Shown piece after piece: positions 8,119 to 16,152 of a stretch of 64,000 nt of DNA; positions within the stretch are counted from its first letter, which is position 1, and each line of letters opens with the position of its first letter. Source of the stretch: Defluviicoccus sp. bin129. GTDB lineage: Bacteria > Pseudomonadota > Alphaproteobacteria > MPNO01. The DNA lies in contig MPNO01000001.1 in assembly GCA_002239065.1 (NCBI GenBank), positions 62,001 through 126,000 of the forward strand, read 5' to 3'. The notes under the pieces are model-generated. The model was given only the letters and a program-made list of their open reading frames with translations. It did no database searches and was not told the origin of the DNA. Made by a program: the position numbers and the translations under genes.

Positions 8119-9523
8119 TCAGCCCGCCGCGCGCTCCTGCGCCGCCTCCAGCGCCTCGGCGAAGCGGTGGAGCGCCCGGTTGCGCGCCGTCTGGCTCTCG
8201 CGCATCCCCTTGGCGGCGCGGATCGCCGCCTCGGCGTCGGCCGAGGCGAAGCTGCCGTCCCGGTAGACGATCTTGCCCGCCACCAGCACGCCGCGCACCG
8301 CCCGGCCGCGCTCGGCGAAGACGAGCTGTTGCAGCGGGTCGTTGAGCGGCGCGAGGCTGGGCGCGTCGAGGTCGTAGAGCACGAGGTCGGCCGCCGCCCC
8401 GGCTTCGATGGCGCCGAGCCGGGGGCCGGAGACGAACGCCGCCGCCCCGCCTCGCGTCGCCATGTCGAAGGCGGCCGCGGCGCCGGGCCAGTCGGCGCGC
8501 GGCACGCCGGCTATGCGCGGCAGCAGGAGCGCGAGGCTCATCGCCTCGTGGATCGAGAGCGTGTCGTTGGTGCTCGCCCCGTCGGTCCCGAGCGCGACGG
8601 GGACGCCCTTGGCCAGCATCCGCGCGACGGGGGCGATCCCGGCGCCGATCTTGGAATTGCTGTGCGGGTTGTGGACGACGACCGCCTTGCGCCTTGCGAG
8701 CAGGTCGATGTCGTCCCCGTCGACCCAGACGGTGTGGGCGAGCGACCAGCGGCGGTCGAGGATGCCGAGCGCGTCGAGCTGGGCGACCATGGTCCTGCCG
8801 TAGCGCTCCCGGGCGAGGGTCCGCTGGATGCGGGTCTCCAGCAAATGGGTGTGGATGCCGAGGTCGCGCGCGGCGGCGATGCCGTGGCAGCGCACCAGCA
8901 TCTCGTCGGAACAGCGGATCGGGTTGGACGGGCCGGGCATGATCGAGACCAGCCCGCCATGGCCGTGCCAGGCATCGGCGGCCTCCTCGCAGACCGCCGC
9001 GATCTCGTCGATGGGGAGCGGCGCCAGCGGGTTGTCGCCGAGGTCGCGGTCGATCGATAGCTCCACGCCGTCGACCCGCGCGGGATCGATGTCGTCATAG
9101 GCCCGGTCGAACACGCGCAGCGCGATCGCCGCCCGCATGCCGATCCCGGCATAGGCGCGCGCGAGCGGGCCGACATCCTCCGCCGCGCAGTTCTGCTCGG
9201 GGTAGTGGTCGATCGCCGCGGTCACGCCCGAGCGCAGCATGTCGAGCGCGCCGAGCGCCGCCGAGACGGCGATCTCCTCGGCGCCGCGCCCCGCCGTGTC
9301 GGCCTGGTTGGACCACATGAAGCCGACATGGTCCATCCCGTCCGCCGTGCCGCGCAGGAGGTTGAGCGGCGAATGGGTGTGGGCGTTGACCAGCCCGGGC
9401 GCGACCAGCCTGTCGCGCCCCCCGCCGCCCCTGGCGGGACGGCCTTCCCCCGGCGCCGCGCGGGATCGGCGCGCCGCAGCGCGGGATGACGGTGTGGGGG
9501 GGTGCGGCGGCGGGATCCTCCAT
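8119..9523 (-). CDS. Amidohydrolase of the TRZ/ATZ deaminase group, N-terminus disrupted
   Basis: Metal-dependent amidohydrolase related to chlorohydrolases, guanine deaminase and MTA/SAH deaminases. Metal ligands are clear: HTHSPLN just upstream of 9390, HTHLLETR, SLAHTVW and GTDGASTND. The continuous frame begins after about 9556 and has no ATG before 9336, which would lose the HxH pair, so the true start is upstream. The best candidate is ATG 9523 in a neighbouring frame, which sits behind a promoter-like leader repeated before the HEAT gene. Joining the two needs one frameshift in a GC-rich patch, and leaves only about 34 residues before the RLVAPGLVNAHTH segment where relatives have about 60. 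The 5' end is therefore damaged, mis-assembled or rearranged. Confidence 0.72.
9414..9505. other. GC-rich patch with G7 run at the broken 5' end of the amidohydrolase
   Basis: Contains a run of seven G (9496-9502), a six-C run near 9418 and a stretch beginning CCGTCATCCCGCGC on the minus strand, which resembles dispersed alphaproteobacterial repeats. It coincides with the loss of frame between ATG 9523 and the HTHSPLN motif. Confidence 0.45.
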
Positions 9524-9571
9524 CGGGGGATAGTGGGCGAAGCCGGTCCCGCCGGTCAATCCGGGCCGCGC
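9524..9571 (-). promoter_or_regulatory. Repeated promoter-like leader, copy 2 (before amidohydrolase ATG)
   Basis: On the minus strand this reads TTGACC (9559-9554), 18 bases, CACTAT (9535-9530), then six bases and ATG at 9523. It matches the leader before the HEAT gene (10370-10416) at roughly 80 % over about 48 bases, with identical -35/-10/ATG spacing. If it is a promoter, transcription would start at or next to the A of ATG, giving a leaderless mRNA. This copy overlaps the 3' part of the HEAT reading frame. Confidence 0.4.
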
Positions 9572-10369
9572 CTGTCCGGCGCGGATGCGCCGCGCGATCT
9601 TCAGGGAGAGCGCCGTCCCGGTCTCCTCCAGCCCCGCCGCGATGGTTCCGGCGAGCGCCGGGTGCGCGTCGGCGCAGCGGCCGAGATGGACCGCGATGTC
9701 GTCGTCGGCGATGCCCGCCAGAGCGGTCACGATCTCGCGCCCGGGAGCGCGGTGCAGCTCTTCGAGCAGGACGGGTTTCGCGCTCATACCGCCCAGCCAT
9801 CCCAGCGCGACCGCCGCCGCCCTCCGCACCGGGCGATGCAGGTCGCCGGTCGCCTCCTCGAGCGCGGCGATGTCGGGCCCGGCAAACCGGCCGAGCCGCG
9901 CGGCGAGCTCCCTGACCTCCGGATCGGCATGGCGCAGGAGAGGACCGGCGAATTCGCGCGGCAGCCCGAGCCCGGCCTGGCGCGCCGCCCGCAGCGCGGC
10001 GGGCAGCAGCGGGGGCGGCAAGTCGGGCGCCGTGACGATGCCCGCGAGCCTGTCCCTTGCCCCCGCCGTGCCGATCCGGGCGAGCGCTTCCATCACCGCT
10101 TGCTGTTCCGGCTGGGGGCGCTCGCGGCCGTACCCCCTGAAGCGGCGCCACAGCCGGTCCAGCGCGGGCAAGGCGCGGTCCCCGAGCCCGCGCTCGACGG
10201 CGAGGCGGCACAGCAGGACCGCATCCCGCATCCCGGCGTCCGGCAACCGGTCGATGACTTCGTCGTCGGACAGCGCGTCGGGCCGCAGCGGCGGCGGCGC
10301 CGGCCCGGCATCGGGCACGGCCGGCGGCCGATCCCCGAACAGGTCGAATTGCCGCGAACGCTCGCCCAT
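9556..10369 (-). CDS. HEAT-like repeat protein of unknown function
   Basis: Starts at ATG 10369 (MGERSRQFDLFGDRPP). About 265 residues of alternating Leu/Ala-rich helices, with HEAT-like units such as DPEVRELAARLGRFAG and RPVRRAAAVALGWLGG. No catalytic motif is visible, so it is probably a protein-binding scaffold. The frame has no stop at the expected place: it stays open through the amidohydrolase region to 9095. A TGA at 9558-9556 lies one frame away, where the repeat similarity ends, so an indel may have removed the natural stop; the end given is that TGA. It is preceded by the other copy of the promoter-like leader. The function is not recognised. Confidence 0.55.
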
Positions 10370-10416
10370 CCGGCAATGGTGGGCGAGGCCGGCGCGGCAG
10401 GTCAATCGGGCCGCGC
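10370..10416 (-). promoter_or_regulatory. Repeated promoter-like leader, copy 1 (before HEAT gene ATG)
   Basis: Minus strand: TTGACC (10405-10400), 18 bases, CACCAT (10381-10376), six bases, ATG at 10369. No Shine-Dalgarno fits between. It shares the extended GCGCGGCCC-GATTGACC...CTCGCCCAC framework with copy 2 at 9524-9571. Predicted leaderless promoter; alternatively the two are copies of a dispersed repeat. Confidence 0.4.
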
Positions 10417-10426
10417 CGCGCCCCCC

Positions 10427-10681
10427 GTCATTTCGACCGGGGCGCCGGAGGCGCGGAGTGGAGAAACCTCCCGGCCCCACGGGCAACCCCTCGTCATTTC
10501 GACCGGAGCGCGAAGCGCGGAGTGGAGAAACCTCCCGGCCAACGGGCAACCCCTCGTCATTTCGACCGGAGCGCGAAGCGCGAAGCGGAGAAATCTCGTG
10601 CCCGTGGCAGGGAGGTTTCTCCACTCCGCCGTGCTGCGCACGGCTACGCCCCGGATCAAGTCCGGGGTCCGTCGAAATGAC
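10427..10681. repeat. Cluster of REP-like interspersed repeats (three direct, one inverted)
   Basis: Three direct copies of a unit that starts GTCATTTCGACCGG, runs through GCG-rich half-palindromes and GGAGTGGAGAAACCTC, and ends near CGGGCAACCCCTC begin at 10427, 10493 and 10556 (spacings 66 and 63). An inverted copy occupies 10612-10681 (GAGGTTTCTCCACTCCGC ... GTCGAAATGAC). The inverted copy contains two perfect 7-bp hairpins, GCCGTGC-TGC-GCACGGC and CCCCGGA-TCAAG-TCCGGGG. This family is familiar from intergenic regions of Alphaproteobacteria such as sphingomonads. The cluster fills most of the 350-base gap between the HEAT gene and the carbonic anhydrase gene; no gene is seen there. Spacers are too short and too similar for CRISPR. 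Confidence 0.85.
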
Positions 10682-10722
10682 GAGAGTGGGGCCGCCGTGC
10701 CGCCCCGTACCCGGGGGTTGCG

Positions 10723-11292
10723 CTAAACCCCGTCCCGGCGGGCGCGGCGGTATTCCTGGCCGCGGGCGCGGTAGTTCTCGACCGTCCCGGCGAACGCCGC
10801 GCGCTCGTCTTCGGTCAGCGCGCGGGCGCGGCGCGCCGGGCTGCCGGCCCAGAGCTCGCCCCTGGGCAGGCGCTTGCCCGGGGTCAGCAAGGCGCCGGCG
10901 GCGAGCATCCCGCCGCCCTCGATCACCGCCTCGTCGAGCACGATCGCGCCCATGCCGACGAAGCCGCCATCCTCGACCGTGCAGGCATGCAGCAGCGCCT
11001 TGTGCCCGACCGTCACGTCGGCGCCGATAAAGGTGCCCTGCTTGGCGCTGTGGACGTGGATCACCGTGCCGTCCTGGATGTTCGAGCGCGGGCCGATGAC
11101 GACCTTGTGCTCGTCGCCCCGGATGACGCAGTTGAACCAGATATTGGCCTCGGCGCCGATCTCGACGTCGCCCACGATCCGGCAGCCCTCGGCGACGAAC
11201 GCGGTCGGATCGATACGCGGCCAGGTCCCGCGATAGGGCAGCAGGGTCGCGCCCGGCGGCAGGTCGGGGAGCTCGCTGCGCGCCGTGCTCAC
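10723..11292 (-). CDS. Gamma-class carbonic anhydrase family protein
   Basis: 189 residues, a left-handed parallel beta-helix of hexapeptide repeats (IGAEANIWFNCVIRG, IGPRSNIQDGTVIH and others). Candidate zinc ligands are the His residues in TVIHVHS near residue 80 and GHKALLHA near 100-105, as in the Cam/PaaY/YrdA family. Many relatives lack strong carbonic anhydrase activity and act as acyltransferase-like or thioesterase accessory proteins. The start is a GTG at 11292 that overlaps the argC stop by four bases (GTGA), so translation is probably coupled to argC. This linkage to argC/rpsI/rplM is seen in several alphaproteobacteria. Confidence 0.88.
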   Translation of the reverse strand: MSTARSELPDLPPGATLLPYRGTWPRIDPTAFVAEGCRIVGDVEIGAEANIWFNCVIRGDEHKVVIGPRSNIQDGTVIHVHSAKQGTFIGADVTVGHKALLHACTVEDGGFVGMGAIVLDEAVIEGGGMLAAGALLTPGKRLPRGELWAGSPARRARALTEDERAAFAGTVENYRARGQEYRRARRDGV

Positions 11293-12338
11293 GGGAACAG
11301 GGGCTCCTGCTCGAGCGCCGTGGTCTCGGGCAGCGCGCAGACCAGGTTCATGTTCTGCACCGCCTGCCCGGCCGCGCCCTTGACCAAATTGTCGAGCGCC
11401 GAGACCAGGATCGCGCGGCCCGGCAGCCGGTCGGGGAACACCCCGATCAGGCAGTGATTGGAGCCCCGGACATGGCGCGTCGCGGGCACCGCGCCGTCGG
11501 GCACCACGCGGACGAAGGGCTCGCCGTCGTAACGCGCGACCAGCACGGCGCGGAGGTCGTCCGCCCCCGCCCCGCCGGCGAGCCGGACATAGATGGTCGA
11601 CAATATGCCCCGGTTCATCGGCATCAGATGGGGCGTGAAGTTGACGGTGATCGCGCTGCCCGCCGCCTTGCTCAGCTCCTGCTCGATCTCGGGCGCGTGG
11701 CGGTGCGAGGCGATGCCGTAGGCGTGGATGCCCTCGGAAACCTCGGCGAACAGGCTCGCCTCCTTCGCCGCCCGGCCGGCGCCGGAGACGCCCGACTTGG
11801 AATCGACGATGATCTCGGCCTCGATCGCGCCGTCGGCCAGCAGCGGCGCGAGCGGCAGGATCGCCGAGGTCGGGTAGCAGCCGGGGTTGGCGACCAGCCG
11901 CGCCGCCCGCACCTCCTCGCGGGCGAGTTCGGTGAGGCCGTAGACCGCCTCGCCCTGGAGCGCCGGCGCGCGGTGTTCGTGGCCGTACCATTCGGCGTAG
12001 GTCGCGGGGTCGGAGAGCCGGAAATCGGCCGAGAGGTCCACCACCTTGAGGTGTTCCGGGAGCGCGGCGATCACCTCCTGCGTGGTGCCGTGCGGCAGGC
12101 AGCAGAAGACCAGGTCGTGCGCGCCCCAGTCGGCGTCCTCGATGCGGACCAGATCGGGCAGGCCGCGCCCGCCGAATTGCGGGAACACCGCGTCGAACGG
12201 CTTGCCCGCGTGGCGGTCGGCGGTCAGCGTCCGGATCTCGACCGACGGGTGGTGCAGCAGGATCCGCACCAGCTCGGCGCCGGTATAGCCGCTGGCGCCG
12301 AGGATGGCGGTCCGAACGGCGTTGGCTGTGCTCGCCAT
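11289..12338 (-). CDS. argC: N-acetyl-gamma-glutamyl-phosphate reductase
   Basis: 349 residues, full length. It catalyses the NADPH-dependent reduction of N-acetylglutamyl phosphate to the semialdehyde in arginine synthesis. The nucleotide-binding GASGYTGAELVRIL is near residue 14 and the catalytic Cys is in VANPGCYPTSAILPLAPLL near residue 152; LPHGTTQ and SGAGR are also present. It lies downstream of rpsI with about 50 bases between, the usual alphaproteobacterial arrangement, and overlaps the carbonic anhydrase start. Confidence 0.96.
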   Translation of the reverse strand: MASTANAVRTAILGASGYTGAELVRILLHHPSVEIRTLTADRHAGKPFDAVFPQFGGRGLPDLVRIEDADWGAHDLVFCCLPHGTTQEVIAALPEHLKVVDLSADFRLSDPATYAEWYGHEHRAPALQGEAVYGLTELAREEVRAARLVANPGCYPTSAILPLAPLLADGAIEAEIIVDSKSGVSGAGRAAKEASLFAEVSEGIHAYGIASHRHAPEIEQELSKAAGSAITVNFTPHLMPMNRGILSTIYVRLAGGAGADDLRAVLVARYDGEPFVRVVPDGAVPATRHVRGSNHCLIGVFPDRLPGRAILVSALDNLVKGAAGQAVQNMNLVCALPETTALEQEPLFP

Positions 12339-12389
12339 GGCATCACCTCCGGCGATGGGCCGGATATTGGGAGAAAGGGAGGTCTCGGT

Positions 12390-12887
12390 CTAGCGCTTGG
12401 AGAACTGGAAGCTGCGTCGCGCCTTGCGCTTGCCGTATTTCTTGCGCTCGACCACGCGGGCGTCGCGGGTCAGGAACCCGCCGCGCTTGAGGATCGGGCG
12501 CAGCGACGGTTCGGCGTGGACGAGCGCGCGCGAGATGCCGTGGCGCACCGCCCCCGCCTGGCCCGACAGCCCGCCGCCCTTGACCGTGCACCAGACGTCG
12601 TACTGGTTGTCGCGGTCGGCGACCAGGAAGGGCTGGTTGAGCAGCATCTGCAGGACGGGCCGCGCGAAATAGCTGTCGCCCTCGCGCCCGTTGACGGTGA
12701 TCCGCCCCGCGCCCGGCTTGATCCACACCCGGGCGACCGCGTTCTTGCGCTTGCCGGTGGCGTAGGAGCGGCCGTGCTCGTCGACCTTGCGCTCATAGAC
12801 CGGCGCGGCCTCGGCCGGCGGCTCCGCCGGCACCAGCCCCTCGGGCATCACGTCGCCGAGCGTCGCTGCGTCCTGGTCTGCCATCAT
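12390..12887 (-). CDS. rpsI: 30S ribosomal protein S9
   Basis: 165 residues including an N-terminal extension of about 35 residues common in alphaproteobacterial S9. Diagnostic parts are [18 protein letters not shown] near residue 42, the [15 protein letters not shown] segment and the C-terminal FQFSKR tail that reaches the ribosomal P site. The ATG at 12887 overlaps the rplM stop (ATGA) and follows AGGAGCAG. It forms an operon with rplM. Confidence 0.97.
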   Translation of the reverse strand: MMADQDAATLGDVMPEGLVPAEPPAEAAPVYERKVDEHGRSYATGKRKNAVARVWIKPGAGRITVNGREGDSYFARPVLQMLLNQPFLVADRDNQYDVWCTVKGGGLSGQAGAVRHGISRALVHAEPSLRPILKRGGFLTRDARVVERKKYGKRKARRSFQFSKR

Positions 12888-13348
12888 CTGCTCCTGGCGT
12901 TCTTCGGGTTGCGCGCGGCGATGTCCAGCGTCTCGGGTTGCTGCGCCTCGTGCGGGTGTTCGGACCCGGCATAGACCCGCAGCTTGCCGAACTGCTTGCG
13001 CCCGAGCGGGCCCTTGGGGAGCATGCGCTGCACCGCCTTCTCGACCACCCGTTCGGGGTGGGCGCCGGAGAGGATCTTCTCCGCCGTGGTGCTCTTGATG
13101 CCGCCGGGATAGCCGGTGTGGCGGTAATAGGTCTTCTGCTCCCGCTTGCGCCCGGTGAAGCGGATCTTGCCGGCGTTGATCACCACGATGTTGTCGCCGC
13201 AATCGATATGCGGCGTGAAGATCGGCTTGTGCTTGCCGCGCAGCATGCCGGCGACCACGGCGGCCAGCCGTCCGACCACCAGCCCCTCGGCATCGACCAG
13301 ATACCACTTGCTCTCGACATCCGCGGGTTTTGCGGAATAGGTGCGCAT
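12884..13348 (-). CDS. rplM: 50S ribosomal protein L13
   Basis: 154 residues, full length. Characteristic segments are [42 protein letters not shown] and the [20 protein letters not shown] region near residue 110-130. First gene of the rplM-rpsI unit, about 43 bases downstream of a predicted sigma-70 promoter. Confidence 0.97.
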   Translation of the reverse strand: MRTYSAKPADVESKWYLVDAEGLVVGRLAAVVAGMLRGKHKPIFTPHIDCGDNIVVINAGKIRFTGRKREQKTYYRHTGYPGGIKSTTAEKILSGAHPERVVEKAVQRMLPKGPLGRKQFGKLRVYAGSEHPHEAQQPETLDIAARNPKNARSR

Positions 13349-13397
13349 TGTCTGCCCCGCCCGTAGAATCCCGTCCGCCAGCGCGGAACGGCGCGCG

Positions 13398-13425
13398 AGT
13401 ATCGCAGAAGATTCCGCACTGTCAA
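13398..13425 (-). promoter_or_regulatory. Predicted sigma-70 promoter of rplM-rpsI
   Basis: On the minus strand: TTGACA (13425-13420), 16-base spacer, GATACT (13403-13398). The -35 box is a perfect consensus and the spacing is good. Predicted transcription start is near 13391, about 43 bases before the rplM ATG. The surrounding 200-base gap also separates the divergent enoyl-CoA hydratase gene. Confidence 0.6.
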
Positions 13426-13548
13426 TGCCGGAAAGACGTTTCGGTACAATTGTTTACGGGAGCGTATCGGGTTATTCGGGATCGCCCCCTTGCACGCCGC
13501 CCCGGGGCGGGCCAGATTGGGCCCGGTTCAACATAGGGGACCGGTCCC

Positions 13549-14358
13549 ATGGCAGCGACCCTCGCGACCGACGCGGCGGCCGGCGCCGCCCCCGTCCTGC
13601 GCAGCGACGCCGGCGGCATCGCGACGCTGGTGCTCAACCGCCCGGCGGCGCGCAACGCGCTGTCGAGCGCGGCGATGGCGGCGTTGCAGGCGGAGATCGA
13701 CTCGATCGCCGGCGACCCGGCGGTGCGGGTGCTGGTGATCGGCGCCAACGGCCCCGCCTTCTGCGCCGGGCACGACATGCGGGAGCTGCGCGCGAACCCG
13801 TCGAGAGACGCCGTGGCCGCCCTGTTCGGCGAGAGCGGCAAGCTGATGCTGTCGCTGATCCGCCTGCCCAAGCCGGTGATCGCCCGGGTGCAGGGGACGG
13901 CGACGGCGGCGGGGTGCCAGCTGGTCGCGAGCTGCGACCTCGCGGTGGCCTCCAGCGATGCGAAATTCGCCACCCCGGGCGTCGAGATCGGCCTGTTCTG
14001 CTCGACGCCGATGGTCGCGATCAGCCGCAACGTCCCGCGCAAGCGGATGATGGAGATGCTGCTGACGGGCGACGCCATCGATGCCGAGACCGCGGCCGCT
14101 TACGGGCTGGTCAACCGCGTCGTCGCGCCCGAGGCCCTGGAGGCCGAGACCGGCGCGCTGGCGGCGCGGCTCGCGCAGAAGTCGGCGCTCACCATCGCCA
14201 TCGGCAAGGCGGCGTTCTACCGCCAGGTCGAATCCGGCTTCGAGGACGCCTACCGCGTCGCCAGCGAGGCGATGACCCGCAACATGCTCTCCCGCGACGC
14301 CGGCGAAGGGATCGACGCCTTCCTCGAAAAGCGCGAGCCGCGCTGGGAAGACCGCTGA
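13549..14358 (+). CDS. Enoyl-CoA hydratase/isomerase family protein (ECHDC3-like)
   Basis: 269-residue crotonase-fold protein. The oxyanion-hole segments are FCAGHDMRELR near residue 70 and GTATAAGCQLVASCDLAVA near 115-130. Where classical hydratases have a GTIPGAGG-type loop with the second catalytic Glu, this protein has EIGLFCSTPMVAISRNVPR, as in the ECHDC3-like branch. Hydratase activity is therefore uncertain and another crotonase reaction is possible. It is divergent from rplM and 42 bases upstream of the D-aminoacylase gene. The neighbourhood is conserved near rplM in Rhodospirillales-like genomes, from general knowledge. Confidence 0.88.
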   Translation: MAATLATDAAAGAAPVLRSDAGGIATLVLNRPAARNALSSAAMAALQAEIDSIAGDPAVRVLVIGANGPAFCAGHDMRELRANPSRDAVAALFGESGKLMLSLIRLPKPVIARVQGTATAAGCQLVASCDLAVASSDAKFATPGVEIGLFCSTPMVAISRNVPRKRMMEMLLTGDAIDAETAAAYGLVNRVVAPEALEAETGALAARLAQKSALTIAIGKAAFYRQVESGFEDAYRVASEAMTRNMLSRDAGEGIDAFLEKREPRWEDR

Positions 14359-14362
14359 GCCG

Positions 14363-14382
14363 GGGCCGCCGGCGGGCGGCCC
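14363..14382 (+). terminator. Hairpin between two co-directional genes
   Basis: GGGCCGCC-GGCG-GGCGGCCC, a perfect 8-bp GC stem with a 4-base loop, starting five bases after the enoyl-CoA hydratase stop. There is no T run, so it may be an mRNA-stabilising or weak termination element rather than a true intrinsic terminator. Confidence 0.3.
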
Positions 14383-14400
14383 GCGGAAAGAGGAAACGCC

Positions 14401-16098
14401 ATGGACTACGATCTCAAGATCGTCGGCGGGACGGTCATCGACGGCAGCGGCGCCGAGCGCTTCCGCGGCGACGTGGCGCTGCGCGACGGCCGTATCGCGG
14501 CGGTCGGCGCGGTATCGGGGTCCGCCGCGCGGACCATCGACGCGGAGGGCTGCGTGGTCGCGCCCGGCTTCATCGACATCCATTCCCACTACGACGCCCA
14601 GGTGATGTGGGACCGCATGCTTACCATCTCGCCGTGGCACGGCGTGACGAGCGTGGTGATGGGCAATTGCGGCTTCGGCGTGGCGCCGGCGAAGCCCGAC
14701 AATCGCCTTCCCCTGATGCGGACGCTCGAGAACGTCGAAGGCATGAGCTTCGAGGCGCTCGAGGAAGGGCTCGGCGGGTGGCCGTTCGAGAGCTTCGCGG
14801 AGTATCTCGACGCCATAGAGGCGCGCGGCACCGCGATCAATGTGGGCGCGATGGTGGGCCATTCGGCGGTGCGGCTCGACGTGATGGGGCTCGAATCGAC
14901 CGAGCGTACCGCCCGTCCCGACGAGGTCGAGGCCATGGCCCGGGTCGTCGGCGAGGCGGTCGCCGCGGGGGCGCTCGGCTTCTCCAGCTCGACCTCGCGG
15001 CTGCATGTCGGCTTCGCCGGCAAGCCGGTGCCGAGCCGTCTCGCGGACATGGCGACGGAGACGATCCCGCTGGCCGAGGCCGTCGGCCGGAACGGCGGCG
15101 GCGTGGTGCAGATCACCAACGGGATCGAGCCCGACTTCGCGGCCTTCGAGAAGCTTGCCGATGCGGCCGGCACCGTCACCTGGACCGCCCTTCTGACCCG
15201 GATCGGCGACGACTCGCTGCACGAGCGGCATCGCGACCGGGCGGCGCGGCAGCACGCGGACCGGCTACCCATCCATCCGCAGGTCTCGTGCCGGCCGTTG
15301 ACGATGGAGTTCCAGTTTGCGGCGCCGTTCCCGTTCGACCGGCTCGACTCGTTCAAGCCGGCGACCGCGGCGGATGCTGACGGCAAGCGGCAGATTCTCG
15401 CCGACCCGGCCTTCCGCGCGGCGGTCAAGCGCGAGCTCGCCGAGGGCGGAGCGACCGAGCCGCAGACCTGGGCGCTGGTCATGGCGCTCCAGAGTCTCGA
15501 GGTCTCGGCCTGCGCCGAACGGCCGGAGCTCGAGGGGCGGCTGGTGCCGGAGGCCGCCGCCGAGGAGGGCGTCGACCCGCTCGACCTGACCTTCGACCTC
15601 GCGGTCTCCTCCGGCCTGAAGACCCGGTTCCGCATCCCGCTCGCGAACACCAACGAGGGCGCGATCGCCGGGCTGCTGACCGAGCCATTCACCGTGCTCG
15701 GACTGTCGGACGCGGGCGCGCATGCGAGCCAGCTTTGCGACGCCTGCTTCTCGACCCACCTCCTCGGACGCTGGGTGCGGGACAGGGGCGCTCTCACGCT
15801 CGAACAGGCGATAGACCATCTGTGCGCGCGCCCGGCCGCGATCTTCGGGCTCGCCGGGCGGGGATTGCTGGCCGCCGGCTGCGCCGGCGACGTGGTGGTG
15901 TTCGATCCCGAGACCGTCGCGCCGGGGCCGCTCGAACGGGTCTACGACCTGCCGGCCGGCGCCGACCGGCTGATCTCGACCCCGACCGGCGTCCGTGCCG
16001 TGGTGGTCAACGGAACCGTCCTGCGCCGCGACAACGAGACCCTGCTGGGCGCGGGCGACCCCATGCCCGGACAGCTTCTCCGCCGTGCCGTGAATTGA
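14401..16098 (+). CDS. N-acyl-D-amino-acid deacylase family amidohydrolase
   Basis: 565 residues, the usual length of D-aminoacylase-like amidohydrolase_3 proteins. The N-terminus shows the beta-sandwich start MDYDLKIVGGTVIDGSG, then the metal-binding APGFIDIHSHYDAQVMWD near residue 55-70. Also visible are VGHSAVRLDVMG near 155, the acidic SDAGAHASQLCDACFS near 440 with its metal Asp, and a C-terminal ADVVVFDP-type sandwich return (CAGDVVVFDPETV). It probably removes acyl groups from D-amino acids or related N-acyl compounds in the cytoplasm. The start follows AAAGAGGAAACGCC. It ends 54 bases from the convergent sulfhydrylase gene. Confidence 0.9.
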   Translation: MDYDLKIVGGTVIDGSGAERFRGDVALRDGRIAAVGAVSGSAARTIDAEGCVVAPGFIDIHSHYDAQVMWDRMLTISPWHGVTSVVMGNCGFGVAPAKPDNRLPLMRTLENVEGMSFEALEEGLGGWPFESFAEYLDAIEARGTAINVGAMVGHSAVRLDVMGLESTERTARPDEVEAMARVVGEAVAAGALGFSSSTSRLHVGFAGKPVPSRLADMATETIPLAEAVGRNGGGVVQITNGIEPDFAAFEKLADAAGTVTWTALLTRIGDDSLHERHRDRAARQHADRLPIHPQVSCRPLTMEFQFAAPFPFDRLDSFKPATAADADGKRQILADPAFRAAVKRELAEGGATEPQTWALVMALQSLEVSACAERPELEGRLVPEAAAEEGVDPLDLTFDLAVSSGLKTRFRIPLANTNEGAIAGLLTEPFTVLGLSDAGAHASQLCDACFSTHLLGRWVRDRGALTLEQAIDHLCARPAAIFGLAGRGLLAAGCAGDVVVFDPETVAPGPLERVYDLPAGADRLISTPTGVRAVVVNGTVLRRDNETLLGAGDPMPGQLLRRAVN

Positions 16099-16152
16099 CG
16101 CGACCCGAAAGGGAGCGAAACCCCGGCTACCCCACGCACGTCGCGTGACAGG

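Noticed and set aside
10427-10681. Possible CRISPR array
   Set aside because: Units are 63-66 bases with almost no unique spacer, one unit is inverted, and no cas genes are nearby; it is a REP-like repeat cluster.
13341-15380. A 679-codon plus-strand frame across the enoyl-CoA hydratase and D-aminoacylase genes
   Set aside because: The product is Arg-rich low-complexity sequence in a shifted frame; the two real genes occupy another frame with full motifs.
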